Shown: positions 34,389-55,725 of the stretch, piece by piece
Layout of the letters: each line of letters starts with the position of its first letter
How positions within the stretch are numbered: position 1 is the stretch's first letter
Source: Ministeria vibrans ATCC 50519
Taxonomy: Eukaryota > Opisthokonta > Filasterea
DNA length: 64,000 nucleotides
Assembly: GCA_943704425.1 (NCBI GenBank)
Contig: CALSCP010000335.1
Coordinates: 146,316 to 210,315 of the forward strand
Direction: 5' to 3'
Made by a program: the position numbers and the translations under genes
Notes under the pieces: generated by a model
The model's database searches: none
What the model was told of the DNA's origin: nothing
What the model saw: the letters and a program-made list of their open reading frames with translations, nothing else

Positions 34389-37371
34389 TCACATAAGTGT
34401 GCAACGACTCTCTTCTTCTTCTTCCACCAGGGGAGTCGACGAGAGGTTGTTTGAGGTGGCTGAGCGTTGGACTTTGACACTCATAACCGAGTCACCGCGG
34501 CGCAGGGAGGCACGCCGCTGAGCGGATGCAGCCGCCGCAGGGCCATCCATGGCCAGTTCGCGTCGACTGATCTCATTAAATGTGTCGCTTCGTGCCCCTT
34601 GTAGTTGGATCCATCGCGCTGTGAACAAGTCAGACCGCTCGCGCACGTCGCGCGTCCGCTCATCGTCTACACAAAATAGTAATAACATTATGAATAACAA
34701 TAATCTTAATAAAATTATATTAATTTTATGACTATTGTCAAAGTCACCACGAATAGAAAAAAGTTGTTTAGTTGGAGTTTAGATGGATACCTTGGATAGC
34801 AAGCACTTCGTTGAGCAGACCACTTAGCATTTCACGGTGAGCGTCAAGTTGAATCATGCGCTCTTCCAGTTCATCCATAGTGGCGCTCTGCAGATCAAAC
34901 GACGCGTGCGGGTCACTTGCACTGGCCGTTGGCAAAGGGCTCTCGGAAGGAGAGGGAGCGTAGACGCCCAGGCGAGTGCCGTCGACATGCCATGGCTCGC
35001 TCTCTGTGCTCACGGCACGGCAGGACTCTTCAGCAGCCTCCTCAGCCTCCGCCTCCTTCTTCTTGATGTTGCGCAGCAGATCGCGCATCTCTGTCTTGCC
35101 TTCCTCGTCGTCCCACAGCGGCTCGTCTGCATCAGGATGAAGCAACAGCTCCGCGCGGGTCCCACTATCGCTCTCCAGCGACTGCTTGCGAGGCTTGCGC
35201 ACCAAGCGTGTACCCTGGGTGACGACGGGCGACGGGGGCGAGGAGGGTGATGCGACTGGCTCGGTTGCGGGAGCAGTCACCACCACGTCTTGTTGTTGGA
35301 AGCGCACAAAAACCTCTTCGGCGCGACCCGATCCAACCAGGCGGGCAAACTGGGGCTGTACTGGCTCGTCGGTACTTGCCTGAGCTAAAGTCGTCGCAAC
35401 AACAACACTGCTGCTCGTGGGACGCGCGCTATTGCGGTTGGGTCGTCGGATGGCCTTGGGTGCTGTGGTCTTCTTGGGCGATTTCACCATTGGCGCCTCA
35501 GTCGAACCCGCTGTATCTTCCAGCAACAGTCGCTTTGCATCCTCTTCCGCCACTCTCAGTCGTTCTGACTCTTCTTCTTCCCGTCGCAAACGACTTTCCT
35601 CTTCTTCCAATTTGATGCGTTCCGCTTCTTCATCCAGTCGCATTCGCTCTGCCTCTTCCTCTTCTTGTCTCATTTGTTCTGCCTCTTCCTCTTCTTGTCT
35701 CACCCTCTCTCTATCTTCTTCTTCTTCCATTCGCTCTTCCTCTTCATCCATTCGCTCCGCTTCTTCTTCTTCCAGTCTCTTTCTCTCCACTTCTTCTTCT
35801 TCTTCTTCTTCTTCTTCCGGTCCAATTTGCTCTGCCTCTTCATCCATTCGCTCTGCTGCTTCTTCTTCCAGTCTCTTTATCTCCATTTCTTCTTCTTCCA
35901 ATGCGATTCGCTCTGCTTCTTCATCCTCCAATCGGATTCGCTCTGCTTCTTCATCCTCCAATCGGATTCGCTCTGCTTCTTCTTCTTCCTCCAATCGGAT
36001 TCGCTCTGCTTCTTCATCCTCCAATCGGATTCGCTCTGCTTCTTCTTCCTCCTCCAATCGGATTCGCTCTGCTTCTTCTCCTTCCAATCGGATACGTTCA
36101 GCCTCCGCCGCTTGCTCTTCCTCCTCCTTCAATCGCAACCTCTCCTCCTCGCGCGCCCTTTCTGTTACTTCTTCTCCATCTTCCACCGATTCTCGCTTGA
36201 TATTCACCTCCGCTTCACTGTTCAACAGTGGGGTCGGTGCAACCACACGAGTCGGTCGTCGAATCCCACGCGGTTTCTTTGCCGCGTCAGTCTTTGTTGG
36301 TGTAGTAGTAGTTGTGGCTATTGTTGTTGCTGCTGTTGTTGTTGATGATGGTGTTGTTGTTGGTGGTGGTAATGATCGTGGTGCTGTCGCAGGCGCATCG
36401 GTGGACGAGACTGGAATGGAAATGAATGCCTCTTTGTTGTTCGCGTGCGCATCGTCGTTGCCTTCCAGAGACGACCGACGTGCAGCTTCTTGACGGCGTG
36501 CCTGGCGCTTGGCCAACAGCTGCGCACGGATTTCGGCCGCTTCGTCCTCGGGCAATAACTTGCGTGCCTCGGCAAGCTTCTTTCGGTCCAAAGGCCCCAC
36601 GTCAGTTGAGTCGTCGCTCTCGCGACTGTGGGACCGAGAAGTGCGTTCAACAGTGGGCAAGCCAGGGGCGGAGGACGACTCACGCTTGGCAAATCGCTCG
36701 GCTCTCCGTCGCTTTGCCTCCTCCTCTCGCTCCGCCTCATCATCCTCAGCCTCCCTGCTTGGAATTGCAATGCGCTCTGCGGACGTGGTCTTAAGCGCGC
36801 TGCGCCAGCCAGCAGGCGAACGTTGCGACGGAATAATCACCTTGAGTTCGCTGGCATCCAGTTCGCGGCCACTGTCAATGCTCACTTGCGGCGAGATGGA
36901 CACGCGACGAGCAGTGCCCTTGTCTGCACCAGGCTCCAGAGCAGCATCGGCAGCTGCAGACGCAATGGAGCGCGCTACAGGGGCAACAACCTTCGTTTTT
37001 GTTGATGCTGACAGTGCTGGTGATGGTAGCGGCACAGTCGACGACACGGCGGGCTTCCCGTCGGCGCCCAAGCGCACCTTCTTGCCCGTTTTGGGGTCGG
37101 TTACCACCACCACGCGTCCACCTGTCGGCACACCTGCCGACAGCATGGCCGTCGAGGTACTTGCGGGACGCATTGCCTGGGGCCTCTTGGCACTCACCGC
37201 CTTCACTTCCGTACCGCCCAGCAGCATCGCAATTGTCTCCTTCTTGCCCATACACTCGCCACAGAATGACTTTCCATCACGCTCAAAATACTTCCCATAT
37301 GGCTCCTCTTGACACACGCAGCACGAGACATTGGCCGCACTCTCGCCATCATTCACGTAGCGCGGCGTCAT
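34389..37371 (-). CDS. Coiled-coil protein with N-terminal CxxC zinc cluster and C-terminal CaaX motif
   Basis: Two exons on the minus strand, 37371-34791 and 34666-34389, phase 1, giving 952 residues from the first good ATG. An N-terminal cluster CCVCQEEPYGKYFERDGKSF followed by CGEC has two CxxC knuckles and resembles half of a LIM or related treble-clef zinc site. A disordered Ser/Thr/Pro-rich region follows. Residues about 405-605 form a highly charged repeat of E-E-A-E-R-I-R-L-E units, predicted as a long single helix or coiled coil. After another disordered part, the C-terminal third has a helical segment (LEERMIQLDAHREMLSGLLNEVL) continuing into exon 2 (DDERTRDVRERSDLFTARW). The protein ends SRCTLM, which fits a CaaX prenylation box with terminal Met (farnesyl preference). 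I infer a membrane-attached scaffold; I do not recognise an orthologue. An acceptor-like CAG lies 17 bp upstream of the start (37388-37390), and a 7-N gap lies further upstream, so an extra 5' exon is possible. Confidence 0.75.
35570..36110 (-). repeat. Tandem coding repeat for E-E-A-E-R-I-R-L
   Basis: A variable-length coding repeat of 21-36 bp units (plus-strand core CGGATTCGCTCTGCTTCTTC) encoding heptad-like Glu-rich helix segments in the CaaX coiled-coil protein. Near-identical neighbouring copies at about 35925-36080 suggest recent duplication. Confidence 0.88.
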
Positions 37372-37912
37372 CCGGTTCGACAAAAAGGACTGTAACAAAG
37401 AAATCAGATGAATAAAATGAGAGAGAGAGAGTAACAAGGTGACGGAGAAAAAAAGAAAAAGAGAGAGAGAGAGAANNNNNNNTTCTTTCTCTCTTTTCTC
37501 TCTCTCAATCACTTTATTCTTTCTCTCTTTTCTCTCTCTCTATCACTTTGACCCTTTTGCATCATTGTTCGTCTTCTCGTGGCCAATACGAGCCGCACTT
37601 TTGAAGAAACCACCTCCACACCAGATCACTACAACATGGTGGCATTTTCACGCACTCCCATTGCGCCTGTCAAAATTTCTCGTGGCCGCAAGACGATTTG
37701 GGCCGTCTGGGCATTTCGGTGTGTCGCACAGCCGCTCTGCGCCGCTTCCTCTGCATTCTGGGGGGCCCACCCGCATTTTGCAGCATACATGTTGGTTGCT
37801 GCCACCCGACCACAGCCCTCTGTGCCTTCCTTCCTCTCTTCTTTTCTCTTTTCCCCTTTTTTTTTTCTCTTGTTTGCCATTTGCCATCGCACGACATTCT
37901 TCACTCATCGCA
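37372..37912. promoter_or_regulatory. Divergent interval between the coiled-coil gene and vigilin, with an N gap
   Basis: This 541-bp interval contains GAGA/CTCT microsatellites around a 7-N gap at 37476-37482 and two CTCTATCACTTT-type motif copies near 37505 and 37545. A GC-rich part (37640-37780) follows with no supported coding sequence, then a T-rich stretch before the vigilin ATG. It should hold both promoters. Confidence 0.5.
37476..37482. other. Assembly gap of 7 N
   Basis: Seven undetermined bases between GAGAGA and TTCTTTCTCTC sequence. The change from purine-rich to pyrimidine-rich repeat across the gap suggests an assembly break in a microsatellite or an inverted repeat. The true length is unknown. 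Confidence 0.95.
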
Positions 37913-38065
37913 ATGAACCTTTTAGCCGAAGCCTCGATCAATATGGACGCATCTCCATTTGGAAGTGTCGGTCAGCCGACTCCCACGCCCCTGGCGCCCG
38001 TCGGCACTCCGATTGCCACGGCCGCAATCGGCACTCCAGCCCCGGCCCCCGTTGGAACACCCCCC

Positions 38066-38100
<35 letters not shown>

Positions 38101-41100
38101 GGCTGCTCCTGTCGCTGTCGAATCCCCCTTGACCGCCCCCGCGACTCTCACCTACGACGAAATGTTCCCGTCGCTTCTCAAGAAGCCCGTGTCGGTAAAA
38201 CGACGAGAAAGACAGAGAAAAAAACTAAACTTCGTCTCCCTCTTTCTCTCTCTTGTCTTTGTAGACTTCTGCTCCCAAGAAGACCGCCTGGAAGGGCACT
38301 GGTCCCGTGGCGGTCACACGCGTGACCAAGCTGTTCACCGTTCCGGTCGACGAGATGCGTGCGAACCAGATGCAAACGATGGGCAGCGACTCGTGGCACG
38401 CGCGCATGTCCAAGGAAGTCAAGAACAAGCTGGCGGGAGTCGACATTGAAATGTCGATTGACAAGCAGCGCAACCTCACGGTCATTGTCACCGGCCGCGA
38501 ACGCGAGGCCAGCGAAGCCAAGAAGGTGGGAGAAGACACACAAAAAAAATAGTCCACCTCGTTCTATCCTCTCACACTTTTTTATTTCCATTAAAAAAAA
38601 ACAGGAACTTCTGTTCAAGCTTCAACGATCGGTGTCGGAGGAGATCCCGATCGCCAAGAAGCATCATCGCCATTTGCTGGGCAAGGGCGGCAAGTCGGTG
38701 ATGGAGCTGTCAGAGAAGACGTCGACCAAGATCAACGTGCCCAAGGCCGACGACCAGTCCGAGCTCATCAAGATCTCAGGCACGCAGGCGAACATTCACC
38801 GTGCCATCAAGGAGATCGAGCTCATCATTGACGAGAAGGAGAAGTCGTCGATGGAGCGTCTGACGGTCGAGCGTGCCTTCCATCCGTTCATTGCGGGTCC
38901 CGGCCAGTCGACGCTCAAGCAGCTGCAGGCTGTGCACAACGTCAAGATCCACATGCCGCCACCGACCGCAACCAGCGACGACATTGTGGTCGCGGGCGAG
39001 AAGAACGGCGTGGCTATTGTGGCCAAGACCATCATGGATGTGTACGAGGAAAAGAAGCGCACCACCCGCACGCTTTGTGTCGAAGTCAAGAAGAAGCAAC
39101 ACCGCCACATTGTGGGCCCCAAGGGTGTTCACGTCGCCGACATCTTTGCGCGCACGGGCGTCGTCATTGAGCTGCCCCCTTCGGACGATCCCAGCGAGGA
39201 GGTCATTCTGCGTGGACCTCACGAGAATCTCGTGCATGCGCTCACGGCCGTCCTCGAAAAGGCCGACTCGGTGACGTGCGTCGAGGTGCACGCGCCCGCT
39301 CGCCTTCACAAGTACATCATTGGCAAGAATGGCGTGCACATCAAGGAACTCGGCAGCCAAAACCCGCTCGTGTCCATTCAGATCAATTCTGACGCTGAGC
39401 TCATTGAGATTGAGGGTCCTCCGGCGGCTGTCGAGTCGGCGCGCGCCGTCATGCAGAAGCGCGTTGACGAGCTCATCAAGACCATGTCGACGTGCGACGT
39501 TGAGGTCGACCCAGCTTACCATCGCCACCTCATTGGCAAGGGTGGCCAGAATGCGTCGCGTCTGCGCGAACGCTACGGCGTCCAAGTCAACGTGCCGGCC
39601 GACGGGAACGCGTCGCACACCGTCACCATCCAGGGCCCGCCTGAGGGCGTTGCTCAGGCCAAGGAGGAGATTCTCCAGTTGGTCGCCAAGAAGGCCGACG
39701 AGCGCACTGTCGACATCATCATCGAGCGTCGTCTCCACAAGAACATCATTGGTGCCAAGGTAACTCACGCGTCATTCGCACTCCTTTCTCGTCTTACTCG
39801 TAATTATAGGGATCCAACTTGAAGAAGCTTGGTGACGCTTACCCGCAGGTGCAAATGAAGATTCCGCAGGAAAAGGACGAGTCGGACGTGGTCACGCTGA
39901 CGGGCCCCAAGAACGACGTGGCGGCGCTCAAGAAGGAGCTCGAGGCGCAGGTGAAGGAGCTGCGCGCGAGTGCCTTCCAGCTTGAGGTGCCAATCTTCAA
40001 AAAGTTCCACGGCAACGTCATTGGTCGCCAGGGAGCCAACATCCGCAAGCTGCAGGAATCACTTCAGGTGCGCATTGACTTCCCGGCCGAGTCCGATGAG
40101 TCCGACGTGATTCTTGTCACGGGCTTTGAGGCCAAGTGCAACGAGGCGCGCGACCAACTGCTGGCGCTCCAGAGCGAGTTTGCCAACATTGCGACGGTCG
40201 AGCTCAAGATTGATCCCAAGTTCCACGCGGCGATTCGCGGACGTGACGGCATTGTGCTGCGCTCGATTCAGGAGGAGTGCGGTGGCGTGACAGTGCGCAT
40301 GCCGGGTAAGGGCAAGGGCGACGTGCGCGATCTCATTATTGTGCGTGGTCCTGAGGAGGACGTCCAGCGTGCCAAAGAGATGCTGCTGGCGGCCGCCGAC
40401 GAGCATGCTGTCAACAACTACACCGAGGACATGACGGTGAAGCGCGAGTACCATCGCTTCCTCGTTGGCAAGGGTGGCAGCACCCAGGCGGCGCTGCGTC
40501 GCGAGCTCAACGTGCGCATCGTGCTGCCGCGTCCTGACGACAAGACGAGCGAGACGGTCACTATTATTGGCCAGAAGGAGGCCGTGGCCACAGCACGTGC
40601 ACGCATGGAGAAGCTCATCGTCGACATGGAGAACATTGTCGAGGACACGGTTGACGTGCCGCCCGAGTACCGCGACCATTTCCGCCGTGCCAACCGCGGC
40701 AAGCTGCTCAGCGACCTCCAGGAAGAATTTGGCGGTGCCAACATTTCCATGCCGCGCGCCGAAGACCGCGAAGCGAACCCCAATGCGCCTTTCAAGCTGA
40801 AGGGTGGCGCCGAGCTTGTGGCGGGTCTCAAGGCTCGCATCCTTGAGATTGTCGAGGACCTCGCCAATCAGGTGACTGTCGAGGTGCCCACGGCGCAGGA
40901 ACACGTTGCCGCTATTATGGGCCGCGGCGGAGCCAATATCCGTCAGCTCACCGAGCAGTACGGAGTGCAGATCAAGATGCCCAACCGCGCCTCGGGCAAG
41001 GGCAAGAAGAAGGCAACAACCACCACCACCTCTGCCGCTGACGAGCTTGAGGAGGGCGAAATCACTCCAGAGGAAGTCGCTGCTCTTGCTGGTGCTGGTG

Positions 41101-42395
41101 CTGGTGCTGGTGCTGGTGCTGGTGCTGGTGCTGGTGCTGGTCCTTCTGACGAGGATGTCATCGACGAGGTTGTGGAGGCCGCAGAGGAAGAGACTGCGAC
41201 GACACCGACTTCGCCCGATGCTGAGGCTGAGGCGCCCAAGGCTGCGGGACCCGTGATCAAGGTGACGGGCGGACGCGAAAAGGTCGAGAAGGCCGTGGAG
41301 GCGCTCAAGGCTCTAATTCCCATTCTGGAGAAGATGGACATCCCCAAGGACTACCACCGCTTCATCATTGGCGCGGGTGGCAAGGCCGTGCGCGAGATTA
41401 TGGAGAAGAGCGACTGCAACGTGACGTTCCGCAAGGGTGGCCCCCCACGCGACGTTGTCGAGCTGCGCGGCCGCCGTGAGTGTGTCGACAAGGCGCGCGA
41501 ACTGCTTGCGGCGCGCGTCGCCGAGCTCGATGCCGAGAAGGAGGACCGTGCTCTGCGCAGCTTTGAGGTCAAGATTAGTGTCGACAAGCGTTGGGTGAAG
41601 ACGATCATTGGCAAGGCGGGTGCTGGCGTGAACAAACTGCGCGACGACTTCAACGTGCGCATCGACACGGGTGACGACAAGCGTCCCAACAAGAAGAAGG
41701 GCCCCAAGACGGAGAAGACGAAGAAGGCCGAGGTTGCCACTGAGGACGCGACTGCGGCCAGTGACGAGGTGCCCGTTGAGGCTGAAGCTGAAGCTGAAGC
41801 TGAAGCTGATGCGGAGGCTGCGGGTGCTGCTGATGCGGAGGCTGCGGGTGCTGCTGAGACGAAGCCTGTTGAGCTTGTCGAGATTACCATTACGGGCTAC
41901 CAGAAGGATGCGGAGAACGCCAAGGCGGCTATCATGGAGATTGTGCGTGAAAACGAGTCGCAGACGGAGATGACTGTTCCGTTGGACCACCGTGTGCACC
42001 GTCGTGTGATTGGTGCTCGTGGGGCGAGCATCAAGCGTCTGATGGAGGAGTACAAGGTGTACATTCAGTTCCCCAAGAACCAGAGCGTGAACGAGGTGAC
42101 TCTGCGTGGCTCGGAGGACGCGTGCGAGGAGGTGCGTGCGATTCTTCAGCAGCAAGAGGACGAGTTCCTGGAGGATGCGGTGCAGGAGGAGGAGGAGCGT
42201 GACATGATGCGCCAGTACACGGTGCAGGAGAAGCGCGAAGACAAGAAGGTCAAGCCTAAGGTGGAGTTTGAGGTGGTGGGTGCGCCGTGGAACTCGAGTG
42301 AGACGCTCACTGACTCGACTGTCTTCCCGACTGTCGGCAATGCCAAGACGTCCCATGCTGCTTCGGGCGTCTGGGGTGGCAAGCGCAACTTCTGA
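37913..42395 (+). CDS. Vigilin-like multi-KH-domain RNA-binding protein
   Basis: Four exons: 37913-38194, 38265-38525, 38605-39759 and 39810-42395, phases all 0, 1,427 residues. Vigilin/Scp160 proteins bind mRNA and ribosomes, often at the ER, and influence translation and RNA stability. An Ala/Pro-rich N-terminus leads to TYDEMFPSLLKKP, the conserved vigilin N-terminal motif. About fourteen KH domains follow, recognisable by their GxxG loops: HRHLLGKGGKSVMELSEK, HRHIVGPKGVHV, HKYIIGKNGVHIKEL, HRHLIGKGGQNA, HKNIIGAKGSNLKKL across the last intron, HGNVIGRQGANI, HRFLVGKGGST, AAIMGRGGANI, HRFIIGAGGKAV, VKTIIGKAGAGV and HRRVIGARGASI. One or two repeats have degenerate loops (DHFRRANRGKLL; AAIRGRDGIVL). 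Gly-Ala and Ala-Glu expansions (near 41090-41145 and 41780-41865) interrupt the C-terminal part. The C-terminus TSHAASGVWGGKRNF resembles the conserved end of vigilin. Length is slightly above human HDLBP (1,268). Confidence 0.95.
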
Positions 42396-42461
42396 TAACA
42401 ACAACAAATACCAATGCCCGGACTGAGAGAGAGAGAGGGAAGTGTGGCGAAATGAGGCTTC

Positions 42462-42501
<40 letters not shown>

Positions 42502-42656
42502 ATGTGCCTCTTCTTCACTCTGCTCTGTCTCCTCTTTTTGCAGTGTGTTCTCGAATTTTTGGTGTGATCGATATAAAAATATACATTTTTTACTACGGTT
42601 AAATGGAAATGACAATGCGGTATGATTTTTTTGAAAAAATGTAAAGAGTGGAACTG
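42396..42656. other. Convergent interval with (GT)n
   Basis: The interval between the vigilin stop and the DUF262 gene stop contains a (GT)n run at about 42461-42500 and an AT-rich part near 42570-42640 with likely polyadenylation signals on both strands. No coding sequence is seen. Confidence 0.6.
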
Positions 42657-44003
42657 CTACCAGGGAAAGTCGACGGCGAGGCGCTGAAGGGCGCAGAGAG
42701 CGCTGGAGGCGGCGGTGGAAACGTCAGAGGGAGTGTGCTCGCGTGGGAGTAGGCTCTCGTACCACGAGACGAAGCGTGAGTAAAGCTCGACGCCCTCAAG
42801 GTCCTCGCCCGGCTTGACGCGCTTGATCATTTGCATGGCCTTTTCGACCGACTTCTCAAATTCACTGCGGTGTCGCTCCCAGCGCAACTCGCGGTCCTTT
42901 CCGTAGTTGAGCGAGTCGAGCAGTGCGCCAATGAGCCGGTCGAGCTGTGCCGGCGAGTGGCTCTGTTCAATTTGCATGAGCCACTCACGGCGGTACATGT
43001 CCTCGTGGTCGACGAGCGACTGACTGTGTGTGGAAGTGAGAAAGGGAGCGAGAAGGAGGTTTCGCACGAGATCTGCAGCGTGGAACTTGAGACCGGGCGC
43101 CCGGTTATGCAAAAAGGTCCCCTGACCCATCAGCGACTTTTCTTGCAGCCACAAGAACACCATACCAAAGTTGATGGTGTTCTCAATGGACACGTAGGTG
43201 AGCAGCATGCCACGTAGAGCGCAGTTGGCGTATCGTTGGAGAGCACGCAGACGTACTCGAGGACTCGCCGGCAACGATTCAAAGTCCTTTCGAATGGCCT
43301 CGTCAAAGAGTGATTTGACCATGGTCTGATGCGAGCTGTCTGTGTGATCGTAATCGTAGGAGTCGTTGTCGGCGTTTGGAGCGTGGCACCGAGCGCGCTC
43401 GAGCGCAATGGGCACTGCTGTCAAGGCATGGTAGAAGCAAGAGCGGTCCTCGAAGGACGGAGTCAGTCTTGAGCAGGGAAACAGTTCACCACGTGGGTGT
43501 GCACTGGTGGGGACTGTGGACCGGTCGTCGCTGACGTCGATGGCTGTGGCGTGCTCGTGGACAAATCGATGGTAGGCACTGACATCCGAGAAGAGCACTT
43601 GATTGAGTTGCTGCACAAGGTCTGACTGCCGCCGCGCATCATCGTCACCCACAAGGTTGTCAAGGGCTTGGGCGGCGTCACGAATGGCTGCACAAAGCAA
43701 GAGAGTCGTTGTGACGCGCTGTTGGCCGTCGATACAAATGGTTTTTGTAGCGTCGTCGTCACACCGTCGAAAAATGGCCCGTCCAACGCCGTGGCCGCGA
43801 CCGGGAGTGTCCACGAGTCCACCATTGACAGCATCATCCCACCACAGCTGCGCAATTCGGCGGTTCCAGCAGTAGCGACGCTGGAACAGCGGAATGATGA
43901 CTGATTCGCGTGCGAAAAGTTCTTCAAAAGACACAATTGAAATGTCCTGCCGAGTGTCAGGCCCGTGCAGGCCGGGGCACTCCCACGATAGGTGTTTGAG
44001 CAT
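42657..44003 (-). CDS. DUF262 (GmrSD N-terminal domain) protein
   Basis: A single intronless frame of 448 residues on the minus strand. The DUF262 signature is present in full: SVIIPLFQRRYCWN (residues 35-47) and TICIDGQQRVTTTLLLC (about 88-104). In bacteria DUF262 is the ParB-like nucleotidase/NTP-binding part of GmrSD-type restriction and related defence enzymes; eukaryotic copies exist but their function is not established. The DUF1524 HNH nuclease half that accompanies it in GmrSD is not visible; the C-terminal half is helical and Leu-rich without an H-N-H pattern. Base and codon use (third-position G/C) matches the neighbours, so any transfer is old. The lack of introns, in a window where most genes have many, would fit a bacterial origin. 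The start is the first ATG, followed by HLSWECPGLHGPD. Confidence 0.85.
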   Translation of the reverse strand: MLKHLSWECPGLHGPDTRQDISIVSFEELFARESVIIPLFQRRYCWNRRIAQLWWDDAVNGGLVDTPGRGHGVGRAIFRRCDDDATKTICIDGQQRVTTTLLLCAAIRDAAQALDNLVGDDDARRQSDLVQQLNQVLFSDVSAYHRFVHEHATAIDVSDDRSTVPTSAHPRGELFPCSRLTPSFEDRSCFYHALTAVPIALERARCHAPNADNDSYDYDHTDSSHQTMVKSLFDEAIRKDFESLPASPRVRLRALQRYANCALRGMLLTYVSIENTINFGMVFLWLQEKSLMGQGTFLHNRAPGLKFHAADLVRNLLLAPFLTSTHSQSLVDHEDMYRREWLMQIEQSHSPAQLDRLIGALLDSLNYGKDRELRWERHRSEFEKSVEKAMQMIKRVKPGEDLEGVELYSRFVSWYESLLPREHTPSDVSTAASSALCALQRLAVDFPW

Positions 44004-45114
44004 ATTTATTATGGTATGGCGAGTATACGGCGTTGAGGTTGAGGAACGGGTAAGACAGAAAGAAAGGTAAAAGAGTGATTCTTAATTTGTTTGGTTGAGT
44101 GAAAAATCAAAGTGAATATAAGTGGGATGAGTTGGGTGTGAGCTTGTCAGAAACGAGTCGCCGATCGAGCAGCCAAGCAGGCCTTTAGCAATAATGGGAT
44201 GCACTCCCGCTTTAGGAATGCAGGAAGATCAGATATGACGGAGGGAGAAGGCGTTTGGACGCAGACGCACAGCGCACTAAATCAACCGGACGAATTGGAG
44301 TTGTGTGTCGCTGATACGACTCGTTCACGCAAGTCATACGATGCCAGTGATGGAATAGTCAATGGTTGGCACACGTGGAGAAGCGAGCGATCAGCAGCGA
44401 ATAAGCGAACGGTGAGAGCGCAAAACGAAACGTAAACGTTTAATACAAAAACATTAAACAACAATACTATTTTTTTGATTTGAGTCTCGGAATGCTCGTC
44501 GACAACGATAAGGTACTGGATCACGCTGCTGTGGGAAGGCAAACCGCACAGGACTAATGCGAAGCGCACCATTTAGTTTCTGACGGAACTTACTCGCTTC
44601 TTCGAGAAGCAAAAGCAGACGTCTGTTGGCTCACTCTACATCACGACGAAACGCTGTAAGCACCAGTCCCTTTCATGCATGTCTGTCGCTTCGCTCTTCC
44701 GCCTCTCTTACGACTCGTTCTTTTTTTTTTTTTTTTTTTTTTGTGTGTGAGTGTGTGTGATCCTTCCTCGTTCCCTTGTCTCAACGTCGACCTCGCGTTT
44801 GTCGCTCCCCAATCCATCTGCGTGTTCGTCTGACGCGCCCGCTCCCCTTCGTGCTCACCGGCCAGTGGCCTCCTCCACCCTGGCCTGTCCTCTTGGCCCA
44901 CTCGTGCCCTATTCCGGCGCTCCTGTCGTCTTTTTCCCAAACGCCATCAATTCGTGCCGAACCGTCTCTCTCGTTCTCCCTTCTCACGGGCGTCTGCCTT
45001 CTTCCCCATCGCGCCGCACCCCATGGAACCACCATAGCTACTACTTGTGCCCGCTTCTGGCCGCTCGTATCGCCTCCATAGTGCCGATGTGTCCCCAATG
45101 TATCTCCATTTCTT

Positions 45115-45164
<50 letters not shown>

Positions 45165-45302
45165 GCTCTCTCTCCTTCCATCCAGCGCCCATCTTGCTTT
45201 GCACTTTCACAAGCCACTGTTTTATTCTCTGGCCTCGACGCTCTTCGTCTTTGTTGATTGTTTTTTTGTCGTTTCAACGTATCTGATTTTGATTTTTTTC
45301 AG
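44004..45302. other. 1.3-kb interval holding the unseen PRP8 first exon(s)
   Basis: No gene could be supported here. It contains the divergent promoters of the DUF262 gene and PRP8, a run of about 22 T near 44721-44742, a C/T-rich stretch (44760-45060) and a (CT)n run at 45119-45162. The first visible PRP8 exon starts in phase 1 at an acceptor, so the initiator exon, expected to encode about 35-40 residues, must lie here or slightly upstream. A 78-codon frame at 44199-44435 has no recognisable features and is not called. Confidence 0.5.
45119..45162. repeat. (CT)n microsatellite upstream of PRP8 exon
   Basis: A pure CT-dinucleotide run of about 40 bp upstream of the first visible PRP8 exon, probably intronic. 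Confidence 0.85.
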
Positions 45303-55516
<10,214 letters not shown>

Positions 55517-55725
55517 GACGCACTTTTTTTTTCCTTTCCTTTTACTTAGTACAATCAATCAATTTTTTTACACAGGCGAATTCTTCTTTATTGAGGGTAG
55601 TCACTAGCTTGTAGTCGGCCAGTCGATGTATAGAGTTTATACAGACTTGTTTCACGCACAATTCTTTTCCTTCTTTTTTTTGATCATTCAAAATTGAACT
55701 ATAACATAATTATTTTTTTTTCATC

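Noticed and set aside
38776..39768. 330-codon minus-strand frame opposite vigilin (also 40059-40904 and 41313-42518)
   Set aside because: These are antisense shadows of GC-rich KH-domain coding sequence with no homology and biased composition.
44199..44435. 78-codon frame between the DUF262 gene and PRP8
   Set aside because: It has no recognisable motif, no matching splice phase to PRP8, and it is within the length expected by chance.
44751..45257. 168-codon Ser/Pro/Leu-rich frame considered as the PRP8 N-terminus
   Set aside because: It shows no resemblance to PRP8 N-termini and runs into a CT microsatellite; no phase-1 donor joins it to the exon at 45303.
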